DNA of 64,000 bases from Oscillospiraceae bacterium (GCA_017434755.1 JAFRER010000011.1:51589-115588), one strand, 5' to 3'. Shown: positions 26,284-35,776, counted from the first letter of the stretch. The notes: generated by a model from the sequence alone, not told the origin. Translations and numbers: made by a program.

Positions 26284-28296
26284 TCAAGCCTCTGCTTCGG
26301 CAAGAGCCTTGGCTTCGTCGATGACTTTCTGCTGAACATTGCCGGGAGCTTCCTCATAGCGGACGAACTTGCAGGTGAAGGAGCCGGCGCCCTGTGTCAT
26401 GGAGCGGAGATCGATCTGGTAGGTGGACATTTCAGCCATGGGGACCTCGGCCTCGATGGTCGTCATGCCCTCCTCGGCGGGAAGGTTTCCCATCATGGTG
26501 CCGCGGCGCTTGGAGTTGATGTCACCGATAATGGCGCCCTGGAACTCATCGGGGATCGTCACGAAGAGCTGACCGATGGGCTCGAGGATGGTGGGTTTGG
26601 CCTTGGGGATGCCGTCCTGATAGGCGAGACGGGCTGCGGTCTGGAATGCCATGTCGTTGGAGTCGACGGGGTGATACTGGCCGTCGTACAGGGTGGCCTT
26701 GAGGCCGACGAGAGGATAACCGGCAAGAACACCCTTCTGGACCGCATTGCGGAGACCCTTTTCAACGGAGGGGAAGAAGTTCTTGGGAACGGCGCCGCCG
26801 AACACTTCCTCGGCGAAGATCATGTCATCCTGCTCCTCCTGGGGCTCGAAGCGGATCCATACATCACCGAACTGGCCGGAACCGCCGGACTGTTTCTTGT
26901 GACGGCCGTGGGCCTCGACCTTGCCCTTGATCTTCTCTCTGTAAGCGACTCTGGCGGGAAGAAGCTCGGTCTCGACATTGAAGTTGTTTTTGAGCTTGGA
27001 GCAGAGAACGTCGATCTGGATGTCTCCGGCTCCGGAAATGACCATCTGATGGGTCTCGGCGTTGTTGACGAGCGTGAAGGAGATATCTTCCTCGTTGAGC
27101 TTGGCAAGTCCGCCGGCGACCTTGTCGTCCTGGCCCTTGGTCTTGGGAGCGATGGCCATGGAGTAGCAGGGCTCGGGGATCGCGATCGCGGGAAGCTCGA
27201 TATCATCCTTGGAATCGGAAACAGTGTCGCCGGTCTTCCAGTCCATCTTTCCGATGGCGACTATATCGCCGCAGCATGCCTCGGTGACTTCCGTGCTCTT
27301 CTTGCCGCACATGCTGTACAGACGGCCGAGCTTGTCGGTGCTGGAGGTGCGGGAGTTGCGGAGGCTCGCGCCGGCAACGATCTTGCCGGACAGCACCTTG
27401 ACAAAGCTGTATTTGCCGAACTTGTCGGAGATGGTCTTGAATACGAAGCCGAGAACGCTGCCGTCTTTGTATTCGGGAGCGGGGCAGTAATCGGAGATGC
27501 CCTGAAGAATGGCAACGGTGCCGAGATTGCTCATGGCGTCACTGGCAAAAACGGGGACAACGGCGCGCTCTTTCACACCGACCTTGAGTCCTTCGATGAT
27601 ATCGGCCTCATCGAGTTCCATATTCTCGAAGTATTTTTCCATGAGCTCTTCAGTGGCTCCGGCGGCGGCTTCCATCAGCTGCTCGCGAAGCTCGGAGGCT
27701 CTGCCGGCATCGGCTGCGGGGACATCGACCTTGTCCGCCTTTGCGCCGCTGGTCTTATACGCGACATTGTGCACGAGGTCGATAACACCGGAACCGTCGC
27801 TCATCGGGATGGTAACAGGGCAGACGATGCTGCCGTATTTTCCCTCGAGAGTGGAAAGCGCCTTGAAATAATCACCGTGCTCCTCGAGGCACTTGGAGAT
27901 GACGAACATGACGGGGATGCCGGCGGCCTTCAGGTATTTCCAGCAGCGCTGGGTACCGACCGAGACAGACTCCGCGATATCCTTTGCCGCGCAGACGATC
28001 ACACCGGTCTCAACGACGCGGATCGCGGCAAGAGCCTCCGCCTCAAAGTCAAAATAACCGGGGCAGTCCAGAACGTTGATCTTGTTCCCGCCGAAGCTGA
28101 TGGGAGCAAGGCTGGAAGAGATGGTGATCTGACGCTTGATCTCTTCAGCGTCATAATCAAGGGCTGTGTTTCCGTCTGCGACTTTACCCTGACGGTCTAC
28201 GGCGCCGGTGCAGAACAGCATGCTTTCCGCCAGACTGGTCTTGCCGTTGTTGCCGTGGCCGAGAAGCGCAATGTTGCGAATGTTTTTGGTTTCCAT
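26284..28296 (-). CDS. Elongation factor G-like translational GTPase (EF-G paralogue)
   Basis: 670 residues with the EF-G/ribosomal-protection domain plan. G1 is GHGNNGKT (13-20), the switch I Thr is near 58, and G3 is DCPG (77-80). The G4 motif, normally NKxD, reads ISKCLEE at 133-139, so the guanine-specifying Asp is missing. It resembles the EF-G2-type paralogues of Firmicutes more than housekeeping FusA, which would normally sit with rpsL, rpsG and tuf, none of which is here. Its role may be in ribosome recycling, stress or protection. GAGGAA precedes the ATG. Confidence 0.8.
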   Translation of the reverse strand: METKNIRNIALLGHGNNGKTSLAESMLFCTGAVDRQGKVADGNTALDYDAEEIKRQITISSSLAPISFGGNKINVLDCPGYFDFEAEALAAIRVVETGVIVCAAKDIAESVSVGTQRCWKYLKAAGIPVMFVISKCLEEHGDYFKALSTLEGKYGSIVCPVTIPMSDGSGVIDLVHNVAYKTSGAKADKVDVPAADAGRASELREQLMEAAAGATEELMEKYFENMELDEADIIEGLKVGVKERAVVPVFASDAMSNLGTVAILQGISDYCPAPEYKDGSVLGFVFKTISDKFGKYSFVKVLSGKIVAGASLRNSRTSSTDKLGRLYSMCGKKSTEVTEACCGDIVAIGKMDWKTGDTVSDSKDDIELPAIAIPEPCYSMAIAPKTKGQDDKVAGGLAKLNEEDISFTLVNNAETHQMVISGAGDIQIDVLCSKLKNNFNVETELLPARVAYREKIKGKVEAHGRHKKQSGGSGQFGDVWIRFEPQEEQDDMIFAEEVFGGAVPKNFFPSVEKGLRNAVQKGVLAGYPLVGLKATLYDGQYHPVDSNDMAFQTAARLAYQDGIPKAKPTILEPIGQLFVTIPDEFQGAIIGDINSKRRGTMMGNLPAEEGMTTIEAEVPMAEMSTYQIDLRSMTQGAGSFTCKFVRYEEAPGNVQQKVIDEAKALAEAEA

Positions 28297-28426
28297 GTAT
28301 TATTCCTCTCTATAATAATATGCAGTTTTAAAGATGATCCTTAAGATCGGAGATGCTTATAGAACAGTAACCAATTTATTATACATAAATAATCGGTCTT
28401 TGGCAATAAAAGAATTGGGATGAAGG

Positions 28427-30886
28427 TCAGCTTTGCTGTCGTTTGATCTGCCTGCGCAGGGAAAGAAAGCTGATAAGCGGGATGGGGATTGCGAAAATAA
28501 GCATCAGCACCAGCATGGTGACGGGTGTGACGGAGCCCGAGATGAGCAGACTGAAAAGCGTGAACAGGATACCGACCGCGGTCCCGGCAACGGAGATCCA
28601 GGTATTGGCTTTCACCGCAAGGTACATAGACCGGCCGGCGTCCGCCATATCCACGAGCGGGCCGAGCGTTTCCCTGCATACCACGGCGGCGATCCTGCTT
28701 TCGCCGGAGGCCTTTGTGGCAGAGATCTCGAATCTCTCGAGATAGGGGGGGAAATCATAGCCGTCCGTTGCGATATCGAAAAGCCGGCGGAGCATTTCCG
28801 GGGTGATGTTGAAATCCCGGATGGCGAAAATGGCGTGCCGGTTGGAACTGATGAGTTCCGTGAGCGCTTTGCGCACCCTCTTCATCGGCGTGTACCGGAT
28901 GCCGAAGATCCCGTAGAGCACGCCGTCGATGGCGAGAAGGATGCTGTTCTTGTCCACGAGCCGGTACGGCACCCGCACGTTCATGAGCCGCATAAGGTCA
29001 ACGTTGCCGCAGAGGACCCGCTCGCCCTCGATGATCCCCTTGATGCCGCCGGAGGGCAGGAATTCGATGTTTTCGATCTTGAATTTCCGGCCGCCGTTTT
29101 TCCGCATCATATCGATGAAGCATTCGGAAGTGGCCATTCCGGTCGGGGCCATCATGCTTCCGGCGTAGCTTATGATCTTCCGGCTGTCGGCATCTGAAAA
29201 GATGCGTATGGAGGAGATCTCCACGGACCCTTTCGGGAAGATGTCCCTGTCGGTGACGATGATGTCCTTGCACTGGCCGATATCACAAAGCCCGGACCAG
29301 CCGGCAATGGCGGCGCCGGAGGAAAAGATCCTCATGGAACCGGCAAAGTAGGGGAGCGCAAAACTCAAAAGCGCCATGAAGGGGACGGAGGAGGAGATGA
29401 ACGCGGCAAAAACGAATACGGTATCGGAATAGGATTTTTTGACTGCCGTGATGAGCAGGGTGAAGAGGAGACAGGCTGCAAGAATGAACGGCGTGAGCTT
29501 TATGTACAGATCCTCATCCAGCGGGGTCTCCTCCGACCTGCGGACAAAACCCTTGAGCGGACGGAGGGACTTGAGAACGGTCTTTCTTCCGTTCCGGCCT
29601 TTCTCAGCTGTTGCGGCATAGACCGTCTTTCCTATGGCAGGGACGCGAAGCGCTTTCCGGAGCGCTCTTGCACTCACCAGTGAAGACAGGAGCACGCCCA
29701 GCAGGGAAAGGGAGGAGATGACGCAGAACGGCAGATGGGGACTGACGGAGGAAGACCGGACGACCATAAGTCCGTCCAGAGAGGTCAGAACACAGGACAG
29801 CACGGCGAGAAAGTCGATCCCGCCGCGGATGGTGAACACATTCAGAAGGGCGTTCGTCACCACGTCAAGAGAAAGGAGCATGATGGTGAACTGGAGCAGG
29901 ATGAGCATCGCGGATGCGATACGGATGTCCTTCAGCAGACCGAGAACGGGCAGGCCGGAACTGATCCAGAGCATAATGAGCCAGAGGAGGAGCCCTATCC
30001 GGAAACGGAGCCGGATGGACTGTGAAAACGATCCGTAATACTTTGAAGCGTCGAGAGGCTTGAGCTCTTTTCCGAGTTCCTCATCCGATTCGATCGGGTC
30101 GAGAGAACCCTCATACGTTCTGCGGCGATGGATCTTGTAAAACAGAGAGGCGAACATTCCGCTGATATAGCCGCCGAAGGTGGAAGGGACCATCTTCGCG
30201 TCACTGTCATACGCGGAAGCGTGTTCATCGTCAAAGGGATATTCATCCGCATCGATCTCCGAATACGGGATGCTGTAGCTGGTGAACTCATCATAGTGGA
30301 CCGAGTCGCTCTCTCTTATTTTCGACTCCGTCTCCATTTCAGACAGCTGCTGTTTGCGCTTGTCTTTCCTTTTTCTCCGGATACCGGCTTTTACGCTCTT
30401 TTTTCTGCGCCGGCTGAACTCGTTATGGGGTTCCGAATAGACAGAGTCGTTCTCGAGTTCAACATCCTGCACGGGAGGAAAATACTCCTCATCGGGCTCA
30501 ACGGGGACTTCCTCGCCGGCGTACAGAACGGAAGGCTCCTGCTGCTTCCCGTCGACGCTGAAGCGGCGGTCGATATCCTCGTGGTCCGGCGGGGGAATGG
30601 AAATATCCTCGGAAATGTTGAGAAAATCCTTATCCTTTACAGAGTCGAGATACGCCCGGATCTCCGCCGCTGTCGGAAACCGCTCGGATTGCTGGATCGA
30701 CCCGTCGGGGGTGACGGGGACATCCTCCTGGACCTGCTCTATGGGAAGATCGAAAGAAGCGGGATCCGGGATATAAGACTCCTCCGGTTCGGAGTCTGCA
30801 TAGTCGTTTTCGGAATGAAACTCCGCCAGGATGTCCTCCAGAGACAGTTCGCTGTCTTCTATGCTGTTTTCAAATAAATCCGACAT
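28427..30886 (-). CDS. Degenerate P-type-ATPase-like membrane protein with long acidic N-terminus
   Basis: 819 residues. Residues 1 to about 230 are acidic and proline-rich, probably disordered, with a very basic patch (SRRRKKSVKAG...RRKRKDKRKQQ). Transmembrane helices lie at about 295-405, 460-525 and the last 70 residues, as in P-type pumps. A cytoplasmic HAD-like domain sits between them. The invariant DKTGT is replaced by DRDIF at about 546-550 and GDGxND is not visible, so ion pumping by the usual phospho-enzyme is unlikely. ATG 30886 is chosen; an upstream TTG is in frame. It lies 46 bases after rlmB. Confidence 0.65.
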   Translation of the reverse strand: MSDLFENSIEDSELSLEDILAEFHSENDYADSEPEESYIPDPASFDLPIEQVQEDVPVTPDGSIQQSERFPTAAEIRAYLDSVKDKDFLNISEDISIPPPDHEDIDRRFSVDGKQQEPSVLYAGEEVPVEPDEEYFPPVQDVELENDSVYSEPHNEFSRRRKKSVKAGIRRKRKDKRKQQLSEMETESKIRESDSVHYDEFTSYSIPYSEIDADEYPFDDEHASAYDSDAKMVPSTFGGYISGMFASLFYKIHRRRTYEGSLDPIESDEELGKELKPLDASKYYGSFSQSIRLRFRIGLLLWLIMLWISSGLPVLGLLKDIRIASAMLILLQFTIMLLSLDVVTNALLNVFTIRGGIDFLAVLSCVLTSLDGLMVVRSSSVSPHLPFCVISSLSLLGVLLSSLVSARALRKALRVPAIGKTVYAATAEKGRNGRKTVLKSLRPLKGFVRRSEETPLDEDLYIKLTPFILAACLLFTLLITAVKKSYSDTVFVFAAFISSSVPFMALLSFALPYFAGSMRIFSSGAAIAGWSGLCDIGQCKDIIVTDRDIFPKGSVEISSIRIFSDADSRKIISYAGSMMAPTGMATSECFIDMMRKNGGRKFKIENIEFLPSGGIKGIIEGERVLCGNVDLMRLMNVRVPYRLVDKNSILLAIDGVLYGIFGIRYTPMKRVRKALTELISSNRHAIFAIRDFNITPEMLRRLFDIATDGYDFPPYLERFEISATKASGESRIAAVVCRETLGPLVDMADAGRSMYLAVKANTWISVAGTAVGILFTLFSLLISGSVTPVTMLVLMLIFAIPIPLISFLSLRRQIKRQQS

Positions 30887-30932
30887 ATCATCAATTGTTC
30901 CGCCGAAAAAACGGCACTGGTTCAAAAAGGCA

Positions 30933-31685
30933 TCAGAGGCGCTGTCTGAGCACCTCGTACATCACGATCGCTGCGGCGTTGCTCGCGTTGAGCGATCCGA
31001 CCTCGCCGCGCATCGGAAGACTCACGATAAAATCACATTTTTCTCTGACAAGGCGGCCCATTCCGTCTCCTTCCGAGCCGATCACAAGAGCGAGCGGGCC
31101 GGAAAAGTCCGTGTTCCACAGAGCGGAGCTCCCGTCCGCCGCGGTGCCGTATATCCATACGCCCCGTGACTTCAGCTCTTCCAGAGCAGCGGGGATGTTC
31201 GACACTCTGGCGATGAGCATATGCTCTGCCGCTCCGGCGGACGCCTTGTCCACAACGGCGGTCAGTCCCGCACTTCTGCGTTTGGGGATGATCACACCGT
31301 GGGCGCCGGCGCATTCGGCGCTTCTTATGATGGCGCCGAGGTTGTGTCCGTCGCTTATCTCATCGCAGACGATGATAAAAGGGGCCTCGCTGCGCTCTTC
31401 GGCAAGCCGGAAAATGTCATCCACCGAGCAGTATTCCTTCACGGCGGCAACAGCTATCACGCCCTGATGGGAATGGGTGCTGCTCATGAAATCCAGCTTG
31501 CGCCGGTCGCATTCCACCACCGGGACCCCGAGGTCCCTTGCGCGGGAGGCGATGTGGCCGAGCGTGCTGTCGGTCTCCCCCCGGGCGATGAATACCTTGT
31601 CTATGCTTCTTCCGGCGCGCAGCGCCTCGATAACGGCGTTGCGGCCCTCTATGGTTTCGTTGTTCAGCTTGCTGTTGTCCGGCAT
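30933..31685 (-). CDS. rlmB: 23S rRNA (guanosine-2'-O)-methyltransferase, TrmH/RlmB family
   Basis: SPOUT-class RNA methyltransferase, 250 residues, that methylates a ribose of 23S rRNA (G2251 in E. coli) with S-adenosylmethionine. The substrate-binding domain starts at RNAVIEALRAG. The knot motifs are GHNLGAIIRSAECAG, LVIGSEGDGMG and SLPMRGEVGSLNASNAAAI. GAGGAT precedes the ATG. First gene of a minus-strand group with the degenerate P-type-ATPase-like gene. Confidence 0.88.
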   Translation of the reverse strand: MPDNSKLNNETIEGRNAVIEALRAGRSIDKVFIARGETDSTLGHIASRARDLGVPVVECDRRKLDFMSSTHSHQGVIAVAAVKEYCSVDDIFRLAEERSEAPFIIVCDEISDGHNLGAIIRSAECAGAHGVIIPKRRSAGLTAVVDKASAGAAEHMLIARVSNIPAALEELKSRGVWIYGTAADGSSALWNTDFSGPLALVIGSEGDGMGRLVREKCDFIVSLPMRGEVGSLNASNAAAIVMYEVLRQRL

Positions 31686-31787
31686 GATATCCTCGTATGG
31701 GTAGATTTACGCATAATAAGACGAATAGAATAATATCATAAAGCGGAGAAAACTCAAGGTCTTATTTTTCCCGAAGCTAAAAAAACA

Positions 31788-31816
31788 TGGACTTTGAAGG
31801 GCATTTAGCGTATATT
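31788..31816 (+). promoter_or_regulatory. Candidate promoter directly before the rhomboid-like gene
   Basis: TGGACT at 31788-31793 and TATATT at 31811-31816, spacer 17 bases. Transcription would begin near 31823, almost at the ATG at 31826, so the mRNA would be nearly leaderless. No Shine-Dalgarno site is visible there. Confidence 0.4.
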
Positions 31817-31825
31817 AGTAGCGTT

Positions 31826-32698
31826 ATGAAAAAGAAGATCGATATTTTCTGCTACCGGCATCCGAATTTCGGAATAAAAAACCTCATGCGCTATATCATC
31901 ATAGCGAATGCGGTCATATGGATCCTCCAGTTCTTCAAGCCGGGGATCCTGGATTATATGGTGTTCGATCCGAGCCGGATCCTGCAGGGAGAGGTGTGGA
32001 GACTCGTCTCCTTCATGTTCATCCCGGTCAGTACGGGCTTCCTGGCGCTGATCGCTTTCTATTTTTACTATATGATCGGGAATATCCTCGAGGTAAAGTG
32101 GGGAAGCGGCCGCTTCACGATCTACTTCTTTACCGGTGTACTGCTGACGATCCTGTACGGATTCATCGTTTATTTCGTTACGGGCGGGAGATATGTGCCC
32201 GAGGCCTATCAGATAGATGCGCAGTTCATTTATCTTTCCATGTTCTTTTCCTTTGCGGCGCTTTTTCCCGATATGCAGGTGCTCCTGTTCTTCATACTCC
32301 CGATAAAGATCAAATGGCTCGCCCTGATCGACGCGGTGATCTTCCTTTACAGCATTGTCACAACACGCTTTCCGTTCAATCTTCTTCCCGTGATCGCGGT
32401 GCTGAATTTCCTCATCTTCTGCTGGGATGACGTCCTGTACGGCATTAAGAGGCTGATCGGAAGAATAAAGAGTTTCTTTCGCAGAAGAAAGAATCCGCAG
32501 AACACCGTCAGCTTCAAACAGGAGGCGCAGAAGATCCGGAAAGCGCAGGAGGGCAGCCTGTATAACCATAAATGCTGTGTCTGCGGCAGAACGGACACGG
32601 ATCATCCGGAGCTCGAATTCCGGTACTGCTCGAAATGCGCCGGATATCACTGCTTCTGCCAGGACCACATAAACAGCCACATCCATTTCACCGAGTAA
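31826..32698 (+). CDS. Rhomboid-like membrane protein without visible catalytic residues, C-terminal zinc-ribbon-like domain
   Basis: About 290 residues with five to six helices. The first half carries rhomboid hallmarks: GEVWRLVSFMFIP before helix 2 and MIGNILEVKWGSGRF after it. The catalytic GxSG of helix 4 and the helix 6 His are not found, so it may be a pseudoprotease. After about residue 230 a basic linker leads to a Cys/His-rich tail (CCVCGRT, YCSKCAGYHCFCQDH), probably a zinc ribbon. The start is uncertain: ATG 31826 is preferred because a candidate promoter overlaps the alternative ATG at 31787. Confidence 0.65.
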   Translation: MKKKIDIFCYRHPNFGIKNLMRYIIIANAVIWILQFFKPGILDYMVFDPSRILQGEVWRLVSFMFIPVSTGFLALIAFYFYYMIGNILEVKWGSGRFTIYFFTGVLLTILYGFIVYFVTGGRYVPEAYQIDAQFIYLSMFFSFAALFPDMQVLLFFILPIKIKWLALIDAVIFLYSIVTTRFPFNLLPVIAVLNFLIFCWDDVLYGIKRLIGRIKSFFRRRKNPQNTVSFKQEAQKIRKAQEGSLYNHKCCVCGRTDTDHPELEFRYCSKCAGYHCFCQDHINSHIHFTE

Positions 32699-32727
32699 TA
32701 TCATAATGAACACGGAAGTATTCAATC

Positions 32728-34740
32728 ATGCCATCTAAGCACATAAGTCAGAACGACAAAACGACCGGGAGCAATCCGCACGGCGGGAACAGGAGCGGTT
32801 CCGGACAGAGCGGATACCGATCTCCCGCTCCGGCGGCAAGAAACAGTGCCGCGGCGCACAGCCCTGTCCGGCAGAGCCCGGCTCCGGCACCGCAGCCGAA
32901 GAAGAAGAAAAAGAAAAGCGGCGAGGGTGTGTTTGCAAACATCCTCAGGCTTCTCGGAGTCCTTCTCCTGCTGTTCCTTGTGATGGTGCTCTCCATCATC
33001 GTGATAAAGGACTACAGGGGAAGAAAGGCCGCCGGTTCAGACGGGGGAGCCGGGACGATCGCGGCATCCTCCTCCGGCAGCGCGGCCTCCGGTTCCGCCG
33101 GGCCTGTTTCATCGGACAGCGGGGCGGAAACGGCGGGGACGGAAACGGGAGACCCGGAGACGGTCCTGCCGCCCGAGCCCGAATACGTCTTCGAGCCGCA
33201 TGCCGTGGACAGCACGGAACCATCGGTTTATGTGGATTTTACCGGCATCCAGGTGAACAACGCCGAGCTCGAGGACCTGTCGGATTACAGCAGCCCCTAT
33301 GAGCCCATCAGCTTTGACAAAGGCAAGGATTATACCGGCGTAAAGGGGATCGTCACGTTCCGCGGGGACAATTTCCGCTCCGGAGCCTCCTACGGCAGGA
33401 CACAGGCTCTTTCCGGCAGAAAGTTCGGCTCCGGATGGGAGATCTCGACAGGCACCCTCACGGACTATAACGGCAACGTGTGGACCGGAAGCGGCTGGAC
33501 AGGGCAGCCCCTTGTCGCCCGGTGGCCCAAATCCACCAGAGCGGTCATGACCTCCATGTATGACTGGGCGAGGGAACAGGACGATCTCGTGGAAGTGATC
33601 TACGCCACGATGGACGGCAAGGTCTATTTCCTTGAGCTCTCCACCGGAAAGGCGACCCGCAGGCCGCTGAATATGGGAATAACCTATAAGGGCGGCGGAG
33701 CGCTCGATCCGCGCGGTTATCCGATCCTCTACCTGGGCGGCGGCGTGCGCAACATGGACGGCCGCTGCAACGTCTCGATCGTGAACCTCATCGACTGCAC
33801 CGTCATGTACAAGTTCGGCGACGGCGATCCTTATGCGCTTCGTGACTGGAGGATGTTCGACTCGTCCGCCATCGTCGATGCCGAAACGGATCAGCTTATC
33901 CAGCCGGGTGAAAACGGACTCGTCTATATCATCCACCTGAACACGCAGTATGATGAGGCAGCAGGGACCCTTTCGATAAACCCCGACAATGTGGTCAAAT
34001 GGAGATATCATAACAGACGCTGGACAGGCAATTACAATACACCCGGAAAATACTGGCTCGGGATGGAATCCAGCTGTGTAGCCTACGGGGGATATCTTTA
34101 TCTCAATGACAACGGCGGCCTGCTCATGTGTCTGGATCTGAACACCCTCGAACTCGTGTGGGTGCAGGACATCCTCGATGATTCGAACTGTTCTCCCGTT
34201 ATGGATCTCGAAAACGGGCATCCTTATCTGTATGTGAGCACCTCGTATCACTACGGATGGAGGAGCTCCGGAAAGGAGACCGTTCCGGTCTGGAAGATAG
34301 ACGCGGAGACCGGCGAGATCATCTGGCGGGTTGACTTTACCTGCTATTCCGAGAGCGGCGTCTCGGGCGGCGTACAGGGGACGCTGGCGATCGATGATAC
34401 GAGCATCTACGTGCCCGTTGCACGGACCGGCAGCAGCGCCAACGCCGGGCTGCTGGTCTCACTCGACAAAAAGACCGGCGAGACCAACTGGGAATACAGC
34501 ACGAACATCTACAGCTGGGGATCTCCGATCCGCTTCGATGACAGCGTGGGGAAGAAGTATCTGATCTATAACACCGGATACAGCAGCACGGGTTACGTAT
34601 ATCTGATGAATGCGGAGACCGGCGAGGTGTACGACAGCCGCAATCTCAACGGAAACGTGGAGGCTTCCGGCATCGTGTTTGAAAACTGGCTGGTGATCGG
34701 TCACCGCTCCTGCAGGATCTACGGCATACCGCTGACATGA
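32728..34740 (+). CDS. Membrane-anchored PQQ-like beta-propeller protein
   Basis: 670 residues. A Ser/Pro/Lys-rich cytoplasmic tail (1 to about 65, with PKKKKKKSGEG) is followed by one transmembrane helix (about 72-93), an extracytoplasmic low-complexity Ala/Gly/Ser/Glu linker (about 100-155), and a propeller of repeated units such as KVYFLELSTGK, LLMCLDLNTLELVW, KIDAETGEIIWRV and LVSLDKKTGETNWEY. These are typical of PQQ-binding-like quinoprotein repeats, but cofactor binding cannot be concluded. Likely a surface scaffold or sensor. It follows the rhomboid-like gene by 29 bases. Confidence 0.75.
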   Translation: MPSKHISQNDKTTGSNPHGGNRSGSGQSGYRSPAPAARNSAAAHSPVRQSPAPAPQPKKKKKKSGEGVFANILRLLGVLLLLFLVMVLSIIVIKDYRGRKAAGSDGGAGTIAASSSGSAASGSAGPVSSDSGAETAGTETGDPETVLPPEPEYVFEPHAVDSTEPSVYVDFTGIQVNNAELEDLSDYSSPYEPISFDKGKDYTGVKGIVTFRGDNFRSGASYGRTQALSGRKFGSGWEISTGTLTDYNGNVWTGSGWTGQPLVARWPKSTRAVMTSMYDWAREQDDLVEVIYATMDGKVYFLELSTGKATRRPLNMGITYKGGGALDPRGYPILYLGGGVRNMDGRCNVSIVNLIDCTVMYKFGDGDPYALRDWRMFDSSAIVDAETDQLIQPGENGLVYIIHLNTQYDEAAGTLSINPDNVVKWRYHNRRWTGNYNTPGKYWLGMESSCVAYGGYLYLNDNGGLLMCLDLNTLELVWVQDILDDSNCSPVMDLENGHPYLYVSTSYHYGWRSSGKETVPVWKIDAETGEIIWRVDFTCYSESGVSGGVQGTLAIDDTSIYVPVARTGSSANAGLLVSLDKKTGETNWEYSTNIYSWGSPIRFDDSVGKKYLIYNTGYSSTGYVYLMNAETGEVYDSRNLNGNVEASGIVFENWLVIGHRSCRIYGIPLT

Positions 34741-34752
34741 TGAAGGGATCCG

Positions 34753-34794
34753 CGCGGGACAGGATGCAGAAGCGTCCTGTCCCGCGTGTTTTTC
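34753..34794 (+). terminator. Terminator after the beta-propeller gene
   Basis: Perfect 12-base stem CGCGGGACAGGA / TCCTGTCCCGCG followed by TGTTTTTCTTT. Confidence 0.9.
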
Positions 34795-34829
34795 TTTCTA
34801 AAAAAGCTTTGTGAAACGTATATACATGT

Positions 34830-34858
34830 TTGACAATAACAGCCGTTGATAGTATTAT
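34830..34858 (+). promoter_or_regulatory. Promoter of nfnAB
   Basis: TTGACA at 34830-34835 and TATTAT at 34853-34858, spacer 17 bases. Confidence 0.8.
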
Positions 34859-34909
34859 AAATTTGTTGAATTCTTTAATTATTTAAGGATCATATAAAGG
34901 AGAGCAATC

Positions 34910-35776
34910 ATGTATAAAGTAGTTCAAAAGCGCTTTCTCAATGACGCGAAGACTATCTGCCTCTTCGAGATCGATGCGCCGCTGATCGCACGCCATGCGC
35001 AGGCCGGCCAGTTCGTGATCTTCCGTCTCGATGAGCAGGGTGAGCGCGTCCCGGTATCTGTCGCAGGGTATGACAGGGAAAAGGGCACGGTCACGGTCAT
35101 GGTCCAGGCTGCCGGCCGCACCACGAAGATGCTCCATACGGTTGAGGAGGGCGACTACATTACGGATATAGTCGGACCTCTCGGAAAAGCAACGGAGATG
35201 GAAGGCCTCAGCAAGGTCTGCGTGGTCGGCGGAGGCGTCGGCTGCGCCATCGCCTATCCGATCGCAAAAGAGATGCATGAGAAAGGGATCGATGTTACGT
35301 TCATCGCCGGCTTCCGCAGCGCGGACATCGTCATTCTCAAGGAAGAGCTGAAGGCTGCCTCGAACAAGCTCATCATCTGCACGGATGACGGGACCTACGG
35401 CCCCAAAGGCTTCACCACGCAGTTCCTCAAGGAGGAGATCGAAGCCAATATCGCGGAAGGCAAGCCCCAGTTTGACAGAGTCATCGCCATCGGGCCGGAC
35501 ATCATGATGAAGTTCCTCGCGGATGTCACCAGACCTTACGGGATCAAGACCATCATCTCTCTCGACCCGATCATGGTCGACGGCACGGGAATGTGCGGAG
35601 GCTGCCGCGTCATTGTAGGCGGCCAGACCAAGTTCGCCTGCGTCGACGGACCTGACTTCGATGCTCACGAAGTCGACTTTGACACGCTCCTCAAGCGCGC
35701 CGCATTCTATCAGGAAGAACAGGAAGAAGCTGCCAAGCACATCTGCAGGATGACAGGAGGAAAGCGCAATGGCTAA
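34910..35776 (+). CDS. nfnA: NADH-dependent ferredoxin:NADP+ oxidoreductase subunit A
   Basis: 288 residues, small FAD and 2Fe-2S subunit of the electron-bifurcating transhydrogenase that couples NADH, ferredoxin and NADPH. The N-terminal FAD domain has RVPVSVAGYD. The NAD domain has VCVVGGGVGCAIAYP. The C-terminal Cys motif DGTGMCGGCR with a later KFACVDGPDFD binds 2Fe-2S. AAAGGAGAG precedes the ATG. The stop overlaps the nfnB start by 8 bases. The family also includes sulfide dehydrogenase and PyrK-like proteins, but the pairing with a GltD-like subunit supports Nfn. Confidence 0.88.
   Translation: MYKVVQKRFLNDAKTICLFEIDAPLIARHAQAGQFVIFRLDEQGERVPVSVAGYDREKGTVTVMVQAAGRTTKMLHTVEEGDYITDIVGPLGKATEMEGLSKVCVVGGGVGCAIAYPIAKEMHEKGIDVTFIAGFRSADIVILKEELKAASNKLIICTDDGTYGPKGFTTQFLKEEIEANIAEGKPQFDRVIAIGPDIMMKFLADVTRPYGIKTIISLDPIMVDGTGMCGGCRVIVGGQTKFACVDGPDFDAHEVDFDTLLKRAAFYQEEQEEAAKHICRMTGGKRNG

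Noticed and set aside
26266-28344. A 692-codon open frame on the plus strand, antisense to the EF-G-like gene
   Set aside because: It is the mirror of a gene with clear GTPase motifs. Its translation is a low-diversity, Gly/Asp/Val/Leu-rich sequence with no domain, as expected from GC-biased codon use.
28427-30886. A working cation-transporting P-type ATPase
   Set aside because: DKTGT is replaced and GDGxND is not found, so the usual phospho-enzyme cycle is not supported.
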